From Acidobacteriota bacterium (lineage in GTDB: Bacteria > Acidobacteriota > Thermoanaerobaculia > UBA5066), in the NCBI GenBank assembly GCA_029567505.1, contig JAKPXO010000070.1:1-53211 (forward strand): a stretch of 53,211 nt of DNA. Reading direction: 5' to 3'. The notes below the pieces were generated by a model. It did not search any database and was not told the DNA's origin. It was given only the letters and a program-made list of their open reading frames with translations. This document shows positions 47,674-53,211 of the stretch, piece by piece. Made by a program: the position numbers and the translations under genes. How positions within the stretch are numbered: position 1 is the stretch's first letter; each line of letters starts with the position of its first letter.

Positions 47674-47931
47674 TCAGCCGGTCCGGCGGGCGAGGAGAGC
47701 CGAGACCTCCCGGCGGAGACCTTCGGGCAGCTCCTCGAGCCGAGACTCGACCTCCGCGCGAAGACGGCCCGCCTCCTCCCCGTCGAGCAGGGTTTCGGCG
47801 TCGAGGAGGTCGTAATCGAGCGTCGCACGGACGATGCCGTGGGCCGCGGGGGCGACCGCGCCGATGAGCGCCGCCGGCGTGCCCCGTCGCTGGAGGACGT
47901 CGAGGACCTCGTGGAGCAGCGTGTCGCTCAC
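47674..47931 (-). CDS. Short nucleotidyltransferase-like protein (possibly truncated)
   Basis: AALIGAVAPAAHGIVRATLDYDLLDAE resembles the MNT/AbiEii-type GGxAxxxHGxxRxTxDxD motif; GTGA overlap with upstream gene. Confidence 0.55.
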   Translation of the reverse strand: MSDTLLHEVLDVLQRRGTPAALIGAVAPAAHGIVRATLDYDLLDAETLLDGEEAGRLRAEVESRLEELPEGLRREVSALLARRTG

Positions 47932-48152
47932 GAGAGGCTCGCGTCCGACCGCCGCCGGCCGCGCCTCTTGATCCGCGCGGCGCGCGCCCTCGCCTCCTCG
48001 CGCGTCGTCCCGGCAGGAAGCGCGGCGAGGTAGACGTCGAGGCACGCCTCGCCCATCCGGAGCGCCTCGGCGATCCGCTGCTCCGCCGTCCGGCCGCGAG
48101 TCGGCCGAGAGGCGTTCGTCGCCGCGTCCCGCCGGAAGGCGTCGCTCACCAT
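47928..48152 (-). CDS. Small basic protein paired with nucleotidyltransferase-like gene
   Basis: RTAEQRIAEALRMGEACLDVYLAALPAGTTREEARARAARIKRRGRR. Confidence 0.55.
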   Translation of the reverse strand: MVSDAFRRDAATNASRPTRGRTAEQRIAEALRMGEACLDVYLAALPAGTTREEARARAARIKRRGRRRSDASLS

Positions 48153-48219
48153 TCGGGAGAAGTCTACCCGCCACCGCGGGACGAGCCGTCCCTTCGACCG
48201 GCCTTGCTACGATCGGCGG

Positions 48220-49659
48220 GTGACTCCCTTCAACTCGGCCTCCGACTTCGACGTCGTCGTCCTCGGCGGCGGGCCCGGCGGCGAGCGCGCCGCCATCCAG
48301 GCCGCCAAGGCGCGGAAACGCGTCGCCCTCATCGAGAAGGCCCCCGTCGTGGGGGGCGCCCGCGTGAACTGGGGGACGATCCCGTCGAAGACCCTTCGCG
48401 AGAGCGCCCTCTTCTTCCTCGGGATGACGCGCCACCGCCTCCACGGCTTCCAGGCCGAGGTGACCGACGACGTCACGGTGGCCGACTTCATGTACCGCGA
48501 GCGGCTCGTCGTCCAGCGCGAGCTGGACATGATCAACGCCTCGCTCGGCCGCTACCGGATCGAGATCTTCCGGGGCCACGGCCGCTTCCTCGACCCGCAC
48601 ACGATCGCCGTCGAGGGGAAGGACGGGAGGAGGAAGGGGTCGGTGCGGGGCGAGGTGGTCGTCATCGCGACCGGCTCCAGCCCGAACCGCCCCGCGGACG
48701 TGCCGTTCGACGCCGAGAGCGTCTTCGACAGCAACACGATCCTGAAGCTCCCGCGGATGCCGAAGACGATGACCGTCCTCGGCGCCGGCGTCATCGGGAT
48801 CGAGTACGCCTCGATCTTCGCGGCGCTCGGCGTCTACGTGACGCTCGTCGACACGCGCGACCGGCTCCTCCCCTACCTCGACCGCGAGGTCGTCGGAATC
48901 CTCGAGCGCGAGCTCGGGGAGCTGCACGTCGAGCTGCTCCACGACGACCGCTACGCGACGGTCGAGCCGGTCCCGGGCTCCCCCGCCCGCGTGACGATCG
49001 AGACGCGGAAGGGGCGGCGCCTCACCTCGGACGTCCTCCTCTACTGCGTCGGCCGCGACGGGAACACGAAGGACCTCGGCCTCGAGGCGATCGGCCTCGT
49101 CCCCGACAAGTACGGCCTCCTGAGCGTCAACGCCGACCTCCAGACGACCCACCCGCACATCTACGCCGTCGGCGACGTCATCGGCTACCCGGCCCTCGCC
49201 TCCACCTCGATGGAGCAGGGCCGCCGCGCGATGCGGCACGCCTTCGGCCTGACCGGCCCCTCGGCCTCGACCGAGAACCTCCCCTTCGCCATCTACTCGA
49301 TCCCCGAGGTGAGCTACGTCGGCGAGACCGAGGAGAAGCTGAAGGAGAAGGGGATCGACTACGTCGTGGGGCGCGGTCACTACGGGATGAACCCGCGGGG
49401 GCAGATCATCGGCGACCAGGACGGGCTCCTGAAGCTCCTCTTCGACGCGAAGAGCGGGCGGCTCATCGGGACGCACATCGTCGGACACTCGGCGAGCGAG
49501 CTCGTCCACGTCGGGCAGGCCTACATGAAGATGCAGGCGACGGCCCCCGAGATCGCCGAGTCGCTCTACAACTACCCCACCCTCTCCGACATGTACCGGC
49601 ACGCGGCCCTCACCGCCGTCACCGAGCTCGCGAAGCGGCGCGGGACGGACGCGGGCTGA
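48220..49659 (+). CDS. sthA: Soluble (Si-specific) NAD(P)+ transhydrogenase
   Basis: VVLGGGPGGERAAIQAAKARKRVALIEK; VNWGTIPSKTLRESALF lacking the redox CxxxxC; GAGVIGIEYASIFAALG; AVGDVIGYPALAS. Confidence 0.9.
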   Translation: MTPFNSASDFDVVVLGGGPGGERAAIQAAKARKRVALIEKAPVVGGARVNWGTIPSKTLRESALFFLGMTRHRLHGFQAEVTDDVTVADFMYRERLVVQRELDMINASLGRYRIEIFRGHGRFLDPHTIAVEGKDGRRKGSVRGEVVVIATGSSPNRPADVPFDAESVFDSNTILKLPRMPKTMTVLGAGVIGIEYASIFAALGVYVTLVDTRDRLLPYLDREVVGILERELGELHVELLHDDRYATVEPVPGSPARVTIETRKGRRLTSDVLLYCVGRDGNTKDLGLEAIGLVPDKYGLLSVNADLQTTHPHIYAVGDVIGYPALASTSMEQGRRAMRHAFGLTGPSASTENLPFAIYSIPEVSYVGETEEKLKEKGIDYVVGRGHYGMNPRGQIIGDQDGLLKLLFDAKSGRLIGTHIVGHSASELVHVGQAYMKMQATAPEIAESLYNYPTLSDMYRHAALTAVTELAKRRGTDAG

Positions 49660-49669
49660 GGAGGAACGG

Positions 49670-51019
49670 ATGGCGTCGATCGAGCAGCTCCTGGGGACCG
49701 TCAGCGGGTTCCTCTGGGGCTGGCCCCTCATCGTCCTCCTCTTCGGGACGCACCTCTTCCTGACGCTCCGCCTCGGCTTCCCGCAGCGGCACCTCCTGAA
49801 GGCGATCCGGATCTCCCTCCGGCGGGAGAAGGAGGGGGCGGGCGACGTCAGCCAGTTCGGGGCGCTGACGACCGCCCTCGCCGCCACGATCGGGACCGGG
49901 AACATCGTCGGCGTCTCGACGGCGATCGCCGCCGGCGGGCCGGGCGCCGTCCTCTGGATGTGGCTCACGGGCGTCTTCGGAATCGCGACGAAGTATTCCG
50001 AGGCGCTCCTCTCCGTGAAGTACCGCGTCACCGACCCCGACGGGACGATGTCGGGCGGGCCGATGTACGTCCTCGAGCGCGGCCTGAAGATGAAGTGGCT
50101 CGGCGTCCTCTTCGCCGCCTTCACCGCCGTCGCCGCGTTCGGCATCGGGAACACCGTCCAGGCGAACTCGATCGCCGTCCTCGCGAAGGAGACGTTCGGG
50201 GTCTCGCCATGGGTCAGCGGCGGCATCCTGACGCTCCTCACCGCTGTCGTCATCCTGGGCGGAATCAAGTCGATCGCCCGCGTCTGCGAGCTCCTCGTCC
50301 CGTTCATGGCGGGCTTCTACGTCCTCGGCTGCCTCTACCTCCTCGCGCTCCACTCGGAGACGCTCCCGGACGCGTTCCGCCTCATCGTCTCGAGCGCCTT
50401 CACCGGCCAGGCCGCGATCGGCGGCTTCCTCGGCGCCGGGATGAAGGAGGCGATCCGCTTCGGCGTGGCCCGCGGCCTCTTCTCGAACGAGTCGGGCCTC
50501 GGAAGCGCCCCGATCGTCGCCGCCGCCGCGATGACGAAGAACCCCGTGCGGCAGGCGCTCGTCTCCTCCACGGGGACGTTCTGGGACACCGTCGTCGTCT
50601 GCGCGATGACCGGCCTCGTCGTCGTGAACTCGGGCGACTGGCACGAGGGGCTCGCGGGCGCCGCGCTCACGAAGACCGCCTTCAGCCACATCCCGCACGT
50701 CGGCCCGGCGGTCCTGACGGTCGGCCTCCTGACGTTCGTCTTCTCGACCATCCTCGGCTGGTCGTACTACGGCGAGAAGGCCGCGGAATACCTCTTCGGC
50801 CCGAAGGTCGTCCGCCCCTACCGGCTCCTCTGGGTCGTCGCCGTCCTCGTCGGCTCCGTCGCGACCCTCCCCGTCGTCTGGTCCTTCGCCGACATCGCGA
50901 ACGGCCTCATGGCGATCCCGAACCTCATCTCGCTCCTCGCGCTGAGCGGCGTCCTCGCCGCCGAGACGCGGAAGTACCTCGCGCCCGGAATGATCGACAC
51001 CGCCGCCACGGAGGAGTGA
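49670..51019 (+). CDS. Alanine/glycine:cation symporter family protein
   Basis: FGALTTALAATIGTGNIVGVSTAIAAGGPGAVLWMW; FSNESGLGSAPIVAAAA. Confidence 0.92.
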   Translation: MASIEQLLGTVSGFLWGWPLIVLLFGTHLFLTLRLGFPQRHLLKAIRISLRREKEGAGDVSQFGALTTALAATIGTGNIVGVSTAIAAGGPGAVLWMWLTGVFGIATKYSEALLSVKYRVTDPDGTMSGGPMYVLERGLKMKWLGVLFAAFTAVAAFGIGNTVQANSIAVLAKETFGVSPWVSGGILTLLTAVVILGGIKSIARVCELLVPFMAGFYVLGCLYLLALHSETLPDAFRLIVSSAFTGQAAIGGFLGAGMKEAIRFGVARGLFSNESGLGSAPIVAAAAMTKNPVRQALVSSTGTFWDTVVVCAMTGLVVVNSGDWHEGLAGAALTKTAFSHIPHVGPAVLTVGLLTFVFSTILGWSYYGEKAAEYLFGPKVVRPYRLLWVVAVLVGSVATLPVVWSFADIANGLMAIPNLISLLALSGVLAAETRKYLAPGMIDTAATEE

Positions 51020-51142
51020 GCCGGCGACCGGCCAATTTCCTCCGCGCGGCCCCGACCGCCTTCCCCGTCGCCGTCGTCGGGACCCTTCCGTCCTAGAATG
51101 GCCGCTGGGCGCCCCGGCGCCCAGATCCACCAGGAGGAAGAG

Positions 51143-52018
51143 ATGAAGATCCTGATCGCCGACGCCTTCGACGACTCCCTCCCCGGCCGTCTCGCGCCGT
51201 TCGGAGAGGTGACGCAGGACGCGGCGAAGACCGCCGAAGCCGACGTCCTTCTCGTCCGCTCCAAGACGAAGGTCACGAAGGAGTACCTCGAGGGCGCACC
51301 GAACCTGAAGCTGATCATCCGCGGCGGCGTCGGCCTCGACAACATCGACGTCCAGGCCGCCCGCGAGAAGGGGATCGAGGTCAAGAACACCCCGCGCGCC
51401 TCGTCCATCGCCGTCGCCGAGCTCGCGATGGCCCTGATGCTGACGGTCCCGAACCGCGTCCTGGAGGGGCACAACGGCATCAAGGAGGGGAAGTTCCTCA
51501 AGAAGGAGCTGAAGCGGACCGAGCTCTACGGCAAGACCCTCGGCCTCCTCGGCGCTGGCCTCATCGGGACCGAGGTCGCCCGCCGCGCGATCGCCTTCGG
51601 GATGCGGGTCGTCGCGCACGACCACTACATCTCGAACCACGCCCTCGCCGACATGGTGGAGGACGACGACGAGCTCTTCGCGCTCTCCGACTACATCTCG
51701 ATCCACCTCCCGCTCACGCCCGAGACGAAGGGGATGCTCGACAAGAACGCCTTCGCGAAGATGAAGGACGGCGTCATCCTCATCAACACGGCGCGCGGCA
51801 AGGTCGTCGTGGAGGAGGACCTCGCCGAGGCGCTGAAGAGCGGGAAGGTGCGGGCCTACGCGACCGACGTCTTCTACAGCGATCCGCCCGACCCGTCCTG
51901 CCCCCTCCTCACCGCCCCGAACGTCGTCATGACGCCCCACATCGGCGGTTCCTCCAAGGAGAACCTCCTCCGGATCGGCGACAACGTCGTCGACATCCTG
52001 AAGAAGTGGAAGCGCTGA
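51143..52018 (+). CDS. D-isomer-specific 2-hydroxyacid dehydrogenase (SerA-like)
   Basis: SD AGGAGG; GLLGAGLIGTEVARRAIAFGMRVVAHD; LINTARGKVVVEEDLAEAL; TPHIGGSS. Confidence 0.92.
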   Translation: MKILIADAFDDSLPGRLAPFGEVTQDAAKTAEADVLLVRSKTKVTKEYLEGAPNLKLIIRGGVGLDNIDVQAAREKGIEVKNTPRASSIAVAELAMALMLTVPNRVLEGHNGIKEGKFLKKELKRTELYGKTLGLLGAGLIGTEVARRAIAFGMRVVAHDHYISNHALADMVEDDDELFALSDYISIHLPLTPETKGMLDKNAFAKMKDGVILINTARGKVVVEEDLAEALKSGKVRAYATDVFYSDPPDPSCPLLTAPNVVMTPHIGGSSKENLLRIGDNVVDILKKWKR

Positions 52019-52998
52019 CGGCGCGAATCGCAGCACGGTTCCTGGTCGGGACGGCGGCCCTCCTCGGGGCCGCCGTCGCCGTTTCGGCCCCGCCTCGCCT
52101 CGTCGTCGAGGCGCCCCCCTCTCTCGCCGCGTACGCCCGCGAGGTGGAGCGCCTCGACCCCGTGGCTTTCCTGCCGGCGATGGAGCTGACCGGCCTCTTC
52201 GAGCCGGGCGACGTCCGGGTCGTCGTGACCGGCGAAGGGAGCGCGCTCGCGACCCGGGCCCCCTCGTGGGCCGTCGCGTACGCCGCTCCGGCCGAGGGGA
52301 CGGTCGTCCTGATCCCGACGCGGACGCCCTCCTGGCCCGACGATGGCCTCCCCGACGTCGTCCGGCACGAGGTGGCGCACGTCCTGACGTTTCGCGCCGC
52401 GGGCGGCCGGCACGTCCCGCGATGGTTCGACGAGGGGCTCGCGATGGCGGCCGGACGCCGGCGGGTGATCGAGGACGACCTCCGGGAGGCGCTCGCGGTC
52501 CTGACCGGACCCCGTCTTCGATTCGCGGAGGTCGATGCCCTCTTCCTCGGCGGACGGAGCGACGCGAACCGCGCCTACGCCCTCTCCTCCGCGTTCTTCG
52601 GAGACCTCCTCGCCCGTCACGGGTCGGCCTTCCCGAAGCGGGTCCTCCGCCGGATGGCGGGAGGCGAGCTGTTCGAGGAGGCGTTCCGGAGCGCCACGGG
52701 AGTCCCCTTCCGGGACGAATCGGGGGCGTTCTGGGGGTCGAGAAGGAGCCTCGAACGGTGGCTCCCGATCGTGACGTCGACGGCGGCCGTCTGGACCGCG
52801 ATCGTCCTCCTCACGCTCTGGGCCGTTCGCGTCGCGCGCGGGCGGCGGCACGCGCGCCTCGCGGAGTGGGAGGCGGCCGAGCGCGCGGCGCTACAGGAGC
52901 AGACGCTCGAGCCCGGCCTTCCGGAGGACCGCGGGGACCTCGGACCGGAGGGGGACGAGGACCGGGAGGAGATCCAGAAGCCTCCTCTCGTTCACTGA
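52006..52998 (+). CDS. Membrane-anchored metallopeptidase (peptidase MA-like)
   Basis: VVRHEVAHVLTFRAAGGRHVPRWFDEGLA; C-terminal TM; GTG start overlapping upstream gene. Confidence 0.8.
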   Translation: MEALTARIAARFLVGTAALLGAAVAVSAPPRLVVEAPPSLAAYAREVERLDPVAFLPAMELTGLFEPGDVRVVVTGEGSALATRAPSWAVAYAAPAEGTVVLIPTRTPSWPDDGLPDVVRHEVAHVLTFRAAGGRHVPRWFDEGLAMAAGRRRVIEDDLREALAVLTGPRLRFAEVDALFLGGRSDANRAYALSSAFFGDLLARHGSAFPKRVLRRMAGGELFEEAFRSATGVPFRDESGAFWGSRRSLERWLPIVTSTAAVWTAIVLLTLWAVRVARGRRHARLAEWEAAERAALQEQTLEPGLPEDRGDLGPEGDEDREEIQKPPLVH

Positions 52999-53211
52999 CG
53001 GGTCGAGCGGCGAGAGCGACAGGTCGCCCCGGTCGAGGGCGAGGGCCGGGTTCTCCTTCCCCTGGCAGAGACGGTTCGCGACCGCCGACGGACAGGAGAC
53101 GAGGACCTGCGCCACGAAGCCCTTCGGCGCCGCCCCCCAGCTCCACGTGACGTGCACGCCGCGGGCGCGTACCTTCGTTCCGGCCGGCGCGACGTTCAGG
53201 ACGAGCTTCAG
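52891..53211 (-). CDS. C-terminal part of a protein of unknown function (start beyond window)
   Basis: Open frame to window edge: LKLVLNVAPAGTKVRARGVHVTWSWGAAPKGFVAQVLVSCPSAVANRLCQGKENPALALDRGDLSLSPLD... Confidence 0.5.
   Translation of the reverse strand: MKLVLNVAPAGTKVRARGVHVTWSWGAAPKGFVAQVLVSCPSAVANRLCQGKENPALALDRGDLSLSPLDPSVNERRLLDLLPVLVPLRSEVPAVLRKAGLERLLL

Noticed and set aside
1-53211. CRISPR arrays, transposases, integrases, prophage genes, rRNA
   Set aside because: None recognised by reading; no regularly spaced direct repeats or mobile-element proteins in the ORF set.

Overview
High-GC bacterial chromosome segment with about 34 supportable protein-coding genes and dense same-strand operons. 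All product calls come from reading the supplied translations; no database search was run. Recognisable blocks: an Ig-like repeat surface protein (partial); a TRAP transporter with TatT lipoprotein, TatP/DctP and fused DctQM; an M48 peptidase; pta-ackA; an Rrf2 regulator with a sulfate ABC transporter operon; an ECF-sigma / zinc-motif TPR pair; a BRCT-like small protein behind a structured leader; a 7TM-GAF Ser/Thr kinase; GGT; an aminotransferase; a SpoIIE phosphatase; a compact hydrolase/methyltransferase/cupin/DoxX operon; a double-length UvrA-like ATPase with four ABC modules; an acyltransferase; a multi-PAS kinase; sthA, AGCS symporter, 2-hydroxyacid dehydrogenase and a metallopeptidase. 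The most striking locus is 40807-45603 (-): one 1598-aa ORF fusing a Cu+ P1B-type ATPase, a plant-ethylene-receptor-like copper-binding transmembrane domain, PAS domains, a histidine kinase and a REC domain, preceded by a response regulator. It looks like a bacterial RAN1-ETR1 fusion. Other strong candidates are a cloverleaf/switch-like RNA element at 17910-18008 and the sigma / zinc-TPR / small hydrophobic peptide cluster at 15773-17786.
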